This document shows, in pieces, positions 50,827-63,500 of a stretch of 64,000 nucleotides of DNA. The translations under genes were made by a program, and so were the position numbers. The DNA comes from Deltaproteobacteria bacterium (GTDB lineage: Bacteria; Myxococcota; Myxococcia; Myxococcales; 40CM-4-68-19), in NCBI GenBank assembly GCA_005879315.1, contig VBLC01000061.1, positions 96,784 to 160,783 on the forward strand. The letters are read 5' to 3'. Numbering within the stretch: position 1 is the stretch's first letter; each line of letters begins with the position of its first letter. The notes beneath the pieces are model-generated. The model was not told where the DNA came from. It did not search any database and saw only the letters and a list, made by a program, of their open reading frames with translations.

Positions 50827-52080
50827 TTACCTGCGCGTAACCTTAAATCCGCGGGAAGAGAGCGTGGCGATGAGGCTCTCGATGTGGTCGGCGCCGCGCG
50901 TCTCGAGAGTCAGGTCGATCTCGGTGTCGCCCACCGGCCCCGCCAGGAAAGCGCGATTGTGATGCACTTCCAGGACGTTGGCCCGCTCGACGGCGACAAC
51001 TTGCAGGATGCTCGCCAGCATTCCCGGCCGGTCCGGAACGCGCACCGCGAGCATGACGCGGCGCCCCTCCTTGACCAGGCCGCGCTCGATGATGCGGGCG
51101 AGCAGATTGACGTCGATGTTTCCTCCTGAAATGACACAGACGACCTTGAGCGCTGGCCGCAACCCTTTGAGCTTGTGCTGGAGCAGCGCAGCAGCGGGAG
51201 CAGCGCCGGCGCCTTCGGCCACCGTCTTCTCCTTCTCGATCAGGAGAAGGATGGCGTTCGCCACCTCCTCGTCATCGACACAGACGATCTCGTCCACGTA
51301 GCGGGTGAAGAGCGGCAAGGTCCGATCGCCGGCCTGCGAGACCGCGATGCCGTCCGCGAGCGTGCTGGCAGCGGGCACCAGCACCGGCGCTCCGGCGTCG
51401 AGCGCAGCGCGCATTTTTTGCACCAGCGCGGATTCGACGCCTACGACGCGCACGGAGGGCTTCATCGCCTTCACCGCGACGGCGATCCCGCCCAGCCAGC
51501 CGCCGCCGCCGATCGATCCGACCACCACGTCGACGTCGGGGACCTGCTCGAGAATCTCCAGCCCGGCGGTCCCCTGGCCGGCGATGATGGCGTCGTCGTC
51601 GAAGGCGTGGATGAAGACCGCGCCCTGCTCTTTCTCGATGCGGCGCGCCTCGACGAAGGCGTCGGCGAGGCTCGTCCCAAAGAAGACGACCTTGGCGCCG
51701 AAGCTCTTGGTCGCCTGCGCCTTGATCAGCGGGGTCGTCTCCGGCATGACGATGGTGGCCTGGATGCCCAGGCGCTGGGCATTGACCGCCACGCCCTGCG
51801 CATGATTGCCGGCGCTGGCGGCGACGATGCCGCGGGCGCGCTCCTCGGGCGTGAGCAGCGCCAGCTTGTTGGCGGCGCCGCGCTCCTTGAACGATCCGGT
51901 GCGCTGCAGGTTCTCCAGCTTGAAATGGATCTGCGCACCGCACAGATCGCTGAAGGGCCGGGAGAACGGACAGGGCGTCACCGCCACGTGGCCGCGGATG
52001 CGCTCTCGCGCGGCGAGGATGTCCTGCAGATTGATCAGGCGGCTGGTACCTTTCAATGCTAGCGTACGTTGGAATTCCAT
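50827..52080 (-). CDS. ilvA: Threonine dehydratase with C-terminal ACT domain
   Basis: The ~417-residue protein is a fold-II PLP enzyme: FKLENLQRTGSFKERGA with the PLP Lys at about K65, AASAGNHAQGVAVNAQRLGI, the glycine loop SIGGGGWLGGIAVAVK, VVGVESALVQK, and the C-terminal CVISGGNIDVNLLARIIERG followed by an ACT domain (VMLAVRVPDRPGMLASILQV). This is the layout of the catabolic/TdcB-YgeX-like threonine/serine dehydratases. It converts threonine to 2-oxobutanoate and ammonia, with ACT-mediated control. ATG 52080 is used; a GTG at 52089 and a TTG at 52056 are also in frame. A TTGATG-16-TAGCAT pair at about 52059-52086 hints that the real start may be a little further in. Confidence 0.92.
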   Translation of the reverse strand: MEFQRTLALKGTSRLINLQDILAARERIRGHVAVTPCPFSRPFSDLCGAQIHFKLENLQRTGSFKERGAANKLALLTPEERARGIVAASAGNHAQGVAVNAQRLGIQATIVMPETTPLIKAQATKSFGAKVVFFGTSLADAFVEARRIEKEQGAVFIHAFDDDAIIAGQGTAGLEILEQVPDVDVVVGSIGGGGWLGGIAVAVKAMKPSVRVVGVESALVQKMRAALDAGAPVLVPAASTLADGIAVSQAGDRTLPLFTRYVDEIVCVDDEEVANAILLLIEKEKTVAEGAGAAPAAALLQHKLKGLRPALKVVCVISGGNIDVNLLARIIERGLVKEGRRVMLAVRVPDRPGMLASILQVVAVERANVLEVHHNRAFLAGPVGDTEIDLTLETRGADHIESLIATLSSRGFKVTRR

Positions 52081-52131
52081 CAATTGCACCCGGGTTCACC
52101 CGGAAGCAGCTTTGTGCGTCTGGGGGTGCGA

Positions 52132-53142
52132 ATGGCAGGCAAGTCTTCCGGCAGAGCGGCCGAACGGCTGGCTGTCGTCGACGAGACGCAGGCCGATCGG
52201 GCCACCATCGAGGCTTACGAGCTCATCACTCGCAAGATGCGCGTCGGGCGCGTGCCTCTGCTCTTCAAGGCGCTGGCGGCCGAGCAGGCGCTCCTTCCCT
52301 GCTGGAACGCGATGCGGCCGGCCATCCGCGTGCGCGCCTTCGAGGAAGCGGCCGACGATCTGCGCGCCCGCGCGGCGCGGGCGGCGGTGGAGCTGGGTTG
52401 CCCCTTGATCGAGACGCAGCTGGAGTGGGCCGGATACGACGTCGACGAGATCGACGAGATCCGCGGCATGGTCGACGTCTTTCACTATCTCGATGCGAAA
52501 CTGCTGATGGCCGCGGCGGTGCTCTCGCAGGCGCTGCGCGAGGGCGTCGGCGGGGTGAAGCGCGGGCCCCGCGCGGAACAGCGCGTGCCGCGCGGAGTTC
52601 CACAGGAGATGGAGCACATCGAGCTGGTGCCCGAGGACTCCAACGGCACGCTGGGGAAGAGCTTCCGGTCGATCCGGGCGCATCTCGGCCTCGGCCTCGT
52701 ACCCGACGACTTCCGCGCCCTGGGGCGCTGGCCGAAGTACCTCGAGCTCGCCTGGCGCGACGCGCGCGAGCGCGACGACGAGCCGCGCGCGCGGTCGGCG
52801 CTGAAGGAGCTGATGCAGCAGGCCGACGACGCGGCCCAGCAGCTGCCGGAGCGGGTGCATCTCCCCGAGGAGCAGCTGCGCGCCGCAGGCGCCGATCCTC
52901 TCCGGGTGCGCGCGCTGGTGGAGCGCTTCCGCAAGGCGCTGCCCGGGCTGGTGCTGGATCTGGCCCTCTTCAAGGTGCAGCTCGACGGAGCGCAGCAGGC
53001 GCGCGAGAGCCCCTTCCCGGTGCGCTGGAAGTACATCTCCTCCGACGACTACAACACCGTGCCGCTCGAGGAAGAGGTCAAGCTGCGCGCCGGCGACCCG
53101 CAGTCGCTCGAGGACGCAGACTCGGCGGGCGACAACGGGTAG
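52132..53142 (+). CDS. DehI-like (halocarboxylic acid dehydrogenase) family protein
   Basis: ATG 52132 (GGGGG upstream) gives 336 residues. The order of helices and the phrases RPAIRVRAFEEAADDLRARA and EDSNGTLGKSFRSIRAHLGL, GLVPDDFRALGRWPKYLELA match the DehI-type family, many members of which are called halocarboxylic acid dehydrogenase in databases without tested activity. The structure is almost all helical. It is divergent from ilvA. The substrate cannot be told from the sequence, so the family name is only a placement. Confidence 0.55.
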   Translation: MAGKSSGRAAERLAVVDETQADRATIEAYELITRKMRVGRVPLLFKALAAEQALLPCWNAMRPAIRVRAFEEAADDLRARAARAAVELGCPLIETQLEWAGYDVDEIDEIRGMVDVFHYLDAKLLMAAAVLSQALREGVGGVKRGPRAEQRVPRGVPQEMEHIELVPEDSNGTLGKSFRSIRAHLGLGLVPDDFRALGRWPKYLELAWRDARERDDEPRARSALKELMQQADDAAQQLPERVHLPEEQLRAAGADPLRVRALVERFRKALPGLVLDLALFKVQLDGAQQARESPFPVRWKYISSDDYNTVPLEEEVKLRAGDPQSLEDADSAGDNG

Positions 53143-53160
53143 CGGCAATCCTCAGCAGAT

Positions 53161-53325
53161 AGCGCGTTGACCTCGACGTCGCCGTTCACGTTGACGTGAG
53201 CGTGGACGGCGACGGCGACGTGAACGTGGCCGTGGACGCCAAGACCGCTCGCGGCCACGTCGCCGTCGCCGTCGCCGACAACCTCAACGACAACGATCAC
53301 GTTAACGTCCGACGTCAACGCTAAG
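53161..53325. repeat. Imperfect palindrome of GACG-type words between convergent genes
   Basis: Arms of ~75 bases (53161-53236 and 53251-53325) are complements with small changes: GTTGACGT/ACGTCAAC, CGTTCACG-like words and runs of GGCGAC / GTCGCC recur in each arm. The gap is only ~15 bases, so the RNA would form one long stem. It fills most of the 198-base gap between the DehI-like and dnaE genes, whose 3' ends face each other, and may be a bidirectional terminator. No gene is seen here. Confidence 0.75.
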
Positions 53326-53340
53326 CGACTGGCACTGCGG

Positions 53341-56844
<3,504 letters not shown>

Positions 56845-56918
56845 GTGCCGGCGACCATACTCCCTCCGGCTGACATCGCGGTCCGGAAAACGCCGGCCGC
56901 ACGGCGTATGCTGCGCGC

Positions 56919-58922
56919 ATGCGAACTGCCCTCGCCCTCGCTCTCTTCGCCGGCGCCTGCGCTTCCTCGAAGCCCGCTCCCGCCGGCGGTTCCACCGTGC
57001 GCCGCAGCGTCGTCCACAACGGCCAGCGGGTCGGCTCCTCGATGGTGACGACCGCCGCCGACGGGACCATCAGCAACGTCTTCGACATCCACGAGAACGG
57101 CCGCGGCCCCCACGCCGACGCGACCATGCGCCTCGCGCCCGACGGGACACTGGCCTTTCTCGAGGCGCGCGGCCACACCGAGATGGGCGCGCCGGTCGAG
57201 GAGCGGTTCTCGTTGGAGAACGGCCGCGCCGTCTGGAACAGCCGCGAGGAGCACGGCGAGAAGCAGCTGAGCGGGCCCACCTTCTTCATCCCGCTCTCCA
57301 GCGCCGACGCCGACGCTTTTCTCGTCGCGGCGCTGCTCAAGCACGGAGGCACGCTGCCGCTTTTGCCCGGCGGCGTCGCCCGGATGGAGAAGGCGGGGGA
57401 AATCACCGTGCCCATCGGCGGGCGCGACACGCGCCTCTTCGCGCAGGCGATCACCGGGCTCTCCTTCCAACCCGTCTATGCCTGGACCCGCGAGGACGGC
57501 AGCTTCTTCGCGGAGGTCTTCCCCGGCTCCTGGTTCGGCGAGGAGGGAGCGGAGACCACCGCTGACGCCCTCACCGCGCGCCAGGAAGAGCTGCGCAAAA
57601 AGCGCGACCAGGTCCTGGCCGAGCGGCTGGCGAGAAAACCACCGGCGGCCGGCTTCGCTCTCTTGCGCGCGCGCCTCCTCGACATCGAGCGCGGCGCCTG
57701 GCTGCCCGATCGGACGGTCCTGATCAGCGGCGACACCATCCGCGCCGTCGGACCTGCCAAGGAAGTGCAGGTGCCGGCGGGCGCCGAGGTGATCGATCTG
57801 GGCGGCAAGGCGCTTCTGCCCGGGCTCTGGGACATGCACGCGCATCTCTCGCCGCCCGACGGACCGCTCGACATCGCCTCCGGCGTGACCAGCGCGCGGG
57901 ACGTGGGCAACAAGTCGTCCCTGCTCGACGACTTCAAGAAGTCCTTCGACGAGGGGACGGCGGTGGGACCGCACGTCTACCGCGCCGGGTTCATCGAGGG
58001 CCGCGGGCCCGATGCCTCCCATCCGGAAGTGACGGCGGTGACGGAGGAGGAAGCGCGCGCCGCCGTCGATTTCTTCGCCAAGCGCGGCTACGAGATGATC
58101 AAGATCTACAACTCCATCAAGCCGGAGCTCGTTCCCGTCCTCGCGGAAGAGGCGCACGCGCGCGGCATGGGTGTGACCGGCCACATCCCCGCGCACATGC
58201 TCGCCAACGAAGCGGTGCGGGCCGGCTACGACGGCATCGAGCATATCAACCAGGTGATGCTCAACTTCTTCGCCGACCACGAGACCGACACCCGCACGCT
58301 CTTGCGCTTCTCGCTGGTGGGCGAGAGGGCGGCCGGCTTCGATCTCCATTCGCCGCAGGCGAAGGAGTTCTACGCTCTCTTGCGCGAGCACCGGACGGTG
58401 ATCGATCCCACCTACGTCACCTTCGAGCAGGTCTACGTCTTCGAGCAGGGCAAGATGCCGCCCGAGTGGGCGCCGACGGCGCAACGGCTGCCGGTGCAGG
58501 TGCAGCGGCAGTTTCTCACCGGCGGGCTCTCGCTCGAGGGCGGCAAGAAGGAGCTGTACGCGCGCTCCTGGGAGCAGTTGCTGCGCGTCGCCAAGGTGCT
58601 GCACGACGAGGACGTCCCGGTGGTCGCGGGGACCGACTTCACCGCCGGAGTCGGGCTGCATCGCGAGCTCGAGCTTCTCGTGCACGGCGGGCTCACGCCG
58701 CTCGATGCGCTTCGCGCCGCCACCATCGTACCGGCGCGGGCGATGAAGATGGCGGAGCGAACGGGCTCGATCGCGGCGGGCAAGACCGCGGACCTGGTGG
58801 TGATCGACGGCGACCCGCTCGCCGACATCTCCGCCGTGCACCGAACGGTGATGACCTTCCGCTCAGGCGTGCGCTTCTCCGCGAACGAGGTGTACGAGTC
58901 GGTTGGCGTGAATCCCCTTTAA
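56919..58922 (+). CDS. Amidohydrolase lipoprotein with extra N-terminal domain
   Basis: The 667-residue protein has a lipoprotein-like signal (LALALFAGACASSK). About 200 residues of beta structure (GSSMVTTAADGTISNVFDIH) follow, and then the amidohydrolase barrel from about residue 240. The barrel carries DMHAHLSPPDG (H307/H309), ITGHIPAHMLANEAVRAGY, GIEHINQVMLNFF, a catalytic GTDFTAG segment and LRAATIVPARAMKMAERTGS, then AAGKTADLVVIDGDPLADI. It resembles imidazolonepropionase-type exported amidohydrolases. The substrate is unknown. Its stop is 1-2 bases from the left edge of the inverted-repeat element. Confidence 0.9.
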   Translation: MRTALALALFAGACASSKPAPAGGSTVRRSVVHNGQRVGSSMVTTAADGTISNVFDIHENGRGPHADATMRLAPDGTLAFLEARGHTEMGAPVEERFSLENGRAVWNSREEHGEKQLSGPTFFIPLSSADADAFLVAALLKHGGTLPLLPGGVARMEKAGEITVPIGGRDTRLFAQAITGLSFQPVYAWTREDGSFFAEVFPGSWFGEEGAETTADALTARQEELRKKRDQVLAERLARKPPAAGFALLRARLLDIERGAWLPDRTVLISGDTIRAVGPAKEVQVPAGAEVIDLGGKALLPGLWDMHAHLSPPDGPLDIASGVTSARDVGNKSSLLDDFKKSFDEGTAVGPHVYRAGFIEGRGPDASHPEVTAVTEEEARAAVDFFAKRGYEMIKIYNSIKPELVPVLAEEAHARGMGVTGHIPAHMLANEAVRAGYDGIEHINQVMLNFFADHETDTRTLLRFSLVGERAAGFDLHSPQAKEFYALLREHRTVIDPTYVTFEQVYVFEQGKMPPEWAPTAQRLPVQVQRQFLTGGLSLEGGKKELYARSWEQLLRVAKVLHDEDVPVVAGTDFTAGVGLHRELELLVHGGLTPLDALRAATIVPARAMKMAERTGSIAAGKTADLVVIDGDPLADISAVHRTVMTFRSGVRFSANEVYESVGVNPL

Positions 58923-59132
58923 AGGCAATGCCTGTCAAATTAAGCCACGCTTAACGCCAAGACTCGTCAGAGACCCTGAAAGCGGGAAAGGGAAGGGGCA
59001 ACAGGCGCGCGCCAACGCCTGAGGCGTTGTCACTGGCGCCTGCATTTGGGAAGGAAAGAACCTGCGCCTTCGGCGCTTGTCTTCGTCGTGGGCTCCTCCA
59101 TGCGAGGGCAGTTCACGCTTTGTTGTCGGGTC

Positions 59133-59492
59133 TCATCCGCAGATTCCAAACCGCCGGATAAGCCCCGAGAGCAGGGCGTGCACGGCGCGCGCGTGCAGAA
59201 GTGCCCGCCGGGCAGGCTCTTGTTTGCAGGTGCCGGCGGCCAGCGCGATGTCGAGCGCTGCCGCCGCTTCACAATTCTCGCCGCGGGCAATCGCGTAGAC
59301 CCGGGCTTTGTCGGCCGAACCTGCCCGTCCAGCGCCTTCGGAGATGTTCAAACAAACGCTGGTCGCAGCCCGCAAGGCCTGATCGCGCAGGCGACCATCG
59401 CTGATGGCCGCCTCCCGCATCGCCTCGAGCAGTTTGCGAGCCTCCTGGTAAGCGATCAATTTCTCAAAAGGGAGATCTCCAAAGTTCGTCAT
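59133..59492 (-). CDS. Four-helix-bundle protein, S23 / 23S rRNA-intervening-sequence family
   Basis: The 119-residue protein matches the S23/IVP family: FEKLIAYQEARKLLEAMREA, then LRDQALRAATSVCLNISEGA, GRAGSADKARVYAIARGENC, EAAAALDIALAAGTC and a last helix (RRALLHARAVHALLSGLIRR). The 'A.S...NI.EG.GR' helix start is diagnostic. GAGGAG stands six bases before the ATG, both inside a 21-bp hairpin. Members are small homo-oligomers thought to bind nucleic acid; Avd of diversity-generating retroelements is related, but no reverse transcriptase or variable repeat is present. It is the only gene inside the inverted-repeat element and faces the amidohydrolase gene. Confidence 0.92.
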   Translation of the reverse strand: MTNFGDLPFEKLIAYQEARKLLEAMREAAISDGRLRDQALRAATSVCLNISEGAGRAGSADKARVYAIARGENCEAAAALDIALAAGTCKQEPARRALLHARAVHALLSGLIRRFGICG

Positions 59493-59539
59493 CGCCGGCT
59501 CCTCTCAAAAAGCGCAGCGAGGAGCCGGCGATGACGAAC
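59484..59539 (-). promoter_or_regulatory. Perfect 21-bp hairpin covering the S23 Shine-Dalgarno and start codon
   Basis: Arms 59484-59504 and 59519-59539 are exact inverted copies (21 bp, 14-base loop). On the minus-strand mRNA the 3' arm contains GAGGAG (59499-59504) and the AUG (59490-59492), so ribosome access requires opening the stem. A further imperfect copy of the arm (TTCGTCGTGGGCTCCT) lies at about 59083-59098. Confidence 0.85.
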
Positions 59540-59690
59540 GACTGGAATCCCGAGAAGCAGAGGCGCCGAAGGCGCAGGCTTTTTCTTTCCCAAAATGCAG
59601 GCGCCAGTGACAACGCCTCAGGCGTTGGCGCGCGCCTGCATCCTTTCCCTTTCCCTTTCCCTACTCGCGTTAAGTGATTGGCATTGCCCT

Positions 59691-60530
59691 TCAAGAGAGC
59701 AGGTCGCGGAGCGCGGCGTCGACATCGGTGAAGCGAAACTGGAAACCCGAGTCGAGCAGCTTCTTGGGCACCGCGCGCTGACCCTCGAGCAGCTCGCCGG
59801 CGAATTCGCCGAGAAGGATCTTGAGCGGGGCGGCCGGCACCGGAAAGAGAGCCGGCCGATGCAGGGCGCGGCCCAGCGCCTTGGCGAAGTCCTTCATGAT
59901 GACGATGCCGGGCGCGACCAGGTTCAAAGGTCCGCGCAGCTTTTCGCGGTCGATCGCCCAGAGCAATGCGGCGACCTCGTCGTCGATGTGGATCCAGGGG
60001 AACCATTGCTTGCCGCTGCCGATCGGTCCGCCCACGAAGGCCTTGAAGGGCGGCAGCATCTTCCCCAGCGCGCCGCCGCTCCTCGAGAGCACGATCCCGG
60101 TCCGCGCCTGCACGCTGCGCACGCCGAGATCCTCGGCCTTGCGCGCCTCGGCTTCCCAGGCGACGGACACCGAGGCAAGAAAGCTGCCGCCAGCCGCGAC
60201 GCTCTCGTCGATCGGCTCGTCGCCGCGGCCGCCATAGAAGCCGACGGCGCTGGCATTGACCAGCACGCGCGGGCGTGACGCGCGCATCGCCTCGACGAGA
60301 GCGCCCGTGCTCAGCACCCGGCTGTCGAAGATCTCCTGCTTGTACTCTTCGTTCCAGCGCCGGGCCGCCACGCTAGCGCCCGCCAGGTTGACGACTGCGT
60401 CGGCGCCTTCGAGCGTCCAGGGGGCCGAGCGGAAGCGCGGCAGGGTGCGGACCTCGTCTCCTCGCGCCCGCAGCGCGCGCACCAGCTGGCTTCCGATCAG
60501 CCCCGACGCACCTGCGACAAAAACTCGCAC
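59691..60530 (-). CDS. NAD-dependent epimerase-like protein (TIGR01777/YfcH family)
   Basis: The 279-residue Rossmann protein starts VFVAGASGLIGSQLVRALRA and has the TIGR01777 hallmarks: AVVNLAGASVAARRWNEEYK, EIFDSRVLSTGALVEAMRAS, ASAVGFYGGRGDEPIDES, VQARTGIVLSRSGGALGKML and WFPWIHIDDEVAALLWAID. It ends with the family's usual LLDSGFQFRFTDVDAALRDL. No substrate is known. It converges on the inverted-repeat element; its stop lies at the element's right edge. Divergent from gltB by 41 bases. Confidence 0.93.
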   Translation of the reverse strand: MRVFVAGASGLIGSQLVRALRARGDEVRTLPRFRSAPWTLEGADAVVNLAGASVAARRWNEEYKQEIFDSRVLSTGALVEAMRASRPRVLVNASAVGFYGGRGDEPIDESVAAGGSFLASVSVAWEAEARKAEDLGVRSVQARTGIVLSRSGGALGKMLPPFKAFVGGPIGSGKQWFPWIHIDDEVAALLWAIDREKLRGPLNLVAPGIVIMKDFAKALGRALHRPALFPVPAAPLKILLGEFAGELLEGQRAVPKKLLDSGFQFRFTDVDAALRDLLS

Positions 60531-60571
60531 GATCGGCCTCCCGCTTGACGCATTGCTTCTAGATCCTTCAA

Positions 60572-63500
60572 ATGAGACGGATGCAGCCGTTGCAGCAAGG
60601 TCTTTACGATCCCTGGTTCGAGCACGACTCCTGCGGATTCGGCTTCGTGGTGGACATCAAAGGGCGCCGCTCGCACGCCATCGTCGAGAACGCGCTCACC
60701 GTCCTCAAGAACCTCGAGCACCGCGGCGCGGCCGGATCGGAGAGAAACTCCGGCGACGGCGCCGGCCTCCTCGTCCAGATGCCGCACGCGTTCTTCGCGC
60801 GCCACGGCTTCGCCAAGAAGCCCGGCGAGTACGGCGCCGGCTGCGTCTTCCTTCCCCAGCAGGCGGCGAGCCGCGAGCAATGCGAGCGCATCTTCGCGGA
60901 GAAGATCGAAGAGGAAGGGCAGAAGCTCCTCGGCTGGCGGGACGTGCCTGTCGATCCGACCGGGCTGGGCGAGTCGGCCCGGTCGAGCCAGCCCTTCATC
61001 CGGCAGATCTTCATCGAGAGCCGCTGCGCCGATCCGGCCGCCTTCGAGCGCAAGCTCTACGTCATCCGCCGACTGGTGGAGAAAGCCGTCTCGCGCTCCG
61101 CCGTCCCGCAGCGCGCCGCCTTCTACGTCGCCTCGCTCTCGCACCGCACGCTGGTCTACAAGGGGATGCTCAACTCCAGCCAGCTGCTCACCTTCTATCC
61201 GGACGTCCGCGACCCCGCCTTGGAGTCGGCGCTGGCGATGGTGCACGCGCGCTTCTCCACCAACACCTTCCCCTCCTGGAGCCGGGCGCATCCCTACCGG
61301 TACATCTCGCACAACGGCGAGATCAACACGCTGCGCGGCAACATCAACTGGATGCATTCGCGGCAGTCGATCATGCGCTCGAAGCTGTTCGGCGAAGATC
61401 TGAAGAAGATCCTCACCGTCATCGATCTGGAGGGCTCCGACTCGGCGATGTTCGACAACGTCCTCGAGCTTCTCCACCTGTCCGGGCGCTCCTTGCCGCA
61501 CGCACTGATGATGATGGTGCCCGAGCCCTACAGCCGAAACCAGGAGATGTCGCCGGAGAAGAAGGCCTTCTACGAGTACCACTCCTGCTTGATGGAGCCG
61601 TGGGACGGGCCCGCCTCCATCGCCTTCACCGACGGCGTGCGGGTGGGCGCGACGCTCGACCGCAACGGCCTCCGCCCGGCGCGCTACTACGTCACCAAGG
61701 ACGACCTGGCGGTGATGGCGAGCGAAGTCGGCGTTCTCGACATTCCCGCCGACCGGATTCTCGAAAAGGGCCGGCTGCAGCCGGGGCGCATGTTCCTCGT
61801 CGACACCGAAGAGCAGCGCATCATCCCTGACGAGGAACTGAAGCGCCGCATCGCCGGAGAGCGGCCCTACCGGCAGTGGCTCGACGAGCATCTCGTCGAC
61901 CTCGCCGATCTGCCGAAGCCGGAGAGAGTGATCGAGGCCGATCACGAGACCGTCCTGCGCCGCCAGGAAACCTTCGGCTACACCGCCGAGGACGTCCGCA
62001 TCCTCATCAACCCCATGGCCGAGTCGGGAGTCGAGCCGGTGGGCTCGATGGGCAACGACACACCGCTCGCGGTGCTCTCGGAGAAGCCGCAGCTCCTCTA
62101 CAGCTATTTCAAGCAGCTCTTCGCGCAAGTGACCAACCCGCCGGTCGACGCCATCCGCGAGGAGATCGTCATGGCGGTCGAGACTGCCATCGGCCCCGAG
62201 GGCAACCTGCTCGAGGCCGCGCCCGAGTCCTGCCACCAGCTGGCGGTGCCCTCGCCGGTGCTGCGCAACGAGGACCTGGAGCGGATCCGCCATCTGAACG
62301 GCAAGAACGGCTCGCACGGTTTCAAGTCGATCACCTTGCCGATCCTCTTCAAGGTGAAGGACGGCGGCACCGGGCTGCGCAAGGCGGTCGAGGATCTCGC
62401 CTGGTCGACGAGCGAGGCCATCGCCGAGGGCCACAACATCATCATCTTCTCCGACCGCGGGCACGACGAGGAGTACGCGCCCATCCCGGCGCTGCTCGCG
62501 GTGGCCTCCGTGCAGCACCATCTCCTGCGCGAGGCGGCCCGCACGCGGGTGGGCCTCGTGCTCGAGTCAGGCGAGCCGCGCGAGGTGCACCACTTCGCGC
62601 TGCTCATCGGCTACGGCGCGAGCGCGGTGAATCCATATCTGGCGTTCGAGACCCTCCACGATCAGATCCGGCTCGGGATCATCTCCGGCCCGCCCGAGGC
62701 GGCGGAGAAGCGCTACGTCAAAGCCATCAACAAAGGCATCGTCAAAGTCATCTCGAAGATGGGCATCTCGACCATCCAGAGCTATCACGGCGCCCAGGTC
62801 TTCGAGGCGGTGGGGCTCAACCAGGACTTCATCGACGATTACTTCACCTGGACGCCGACGCGCATCGGCGGAGTGGGCATCGACGTGATCGCCCGCGAGG
62901 TGCGCATGCGCCACGAGCGCGCCTTTCCACCCAAGCGGCCCATCGTGCACCGCCAGCTCGGCACCGGCGGGCACTATCAGTACCGCGAGGACGGCGAGCA
63001 CCATCTCTTCAACCCACTGACCATCCACAAGCTGCAGTACGCCTGCCGCACGGGCAACTACAACATCTTCAAGGAGTACTCGAAACTGGTCGACGACCAG
63101 GCGCAGAACCTGAACACGCTGCGCGGGATGATGGACTTCCGGCCTTCGCCCAAGCCGGTGCCCCTCGAGGAAGTGGAGCCGGTCACGGCCATCGTCAAGC
63201 GCTTCAAGACCGGCGCGATGAGCTACGGGAGCATTTCCAAGGAAGCGCACGAGGCGCTCGCCATCGCCATGAACCGCATCGGCGGCAAGTCGAACACCGG
63301 CGAGGGCGGCGAGGACCCCGAGCGCTACGTTCAGCTGGGGAACGGCGACTCGAAGAATTCGGCCATCAAGCAGGTGGCCTCCGGCCGCTTCGGCGTGACC
63401 AGCCAGTACCTGATCAACGCGCGAGAGCTGCAGATCAAGATGGCGCAGGGAGCAAAGCCGGGCGAAGGCGGACAGTTGCCCGGCAACAAGGTCTATCCCT

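Larger units (their letters stand above)
58921..59690. mobile_element. Inverted-repeat element encoding an S23 four-helix-bundle protein
   Basis: Terminal arms 59002-59076 and 59563-59638 are inverted copies of ~75 bases. The outer 46 bases (59002-59047 against 59593-59638) are identical; the rest carry a few changes and a 1-base indel. Each arm includes smaller palindromes (CAACGCCTGAGGCGTTG, GCGCCTTCGGCGC). Outside them, GGGAAAGGG tracts (58984-58998 and complement 59641-59660) and GGCAATGCC...TTAA (58923-58957 and complement 59667-59690) continue the symmetry to the two flanking stops. Only an S23-family gene lies inside. IVS elements in 23S rRNA genes have the same plan (long complementary ends around an S23 ORF), but here the element sits between convergent protein genes. 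No transposase is present. Confidence 0.75.

Noticed and set aside
59133..59492. The four-helix-bundle protein as Avd of a diversity-generating retroelement
   Set aside because: No reverse transcriptase, template repeat or variable repeat is visible within several kilobases.
58984..59661. A CRISPR array or tandem repeat from the GGGAAA tracts
   Set aside because: The tracts are at the two ends of one symmetric element with no regularly spaced unique spacers.
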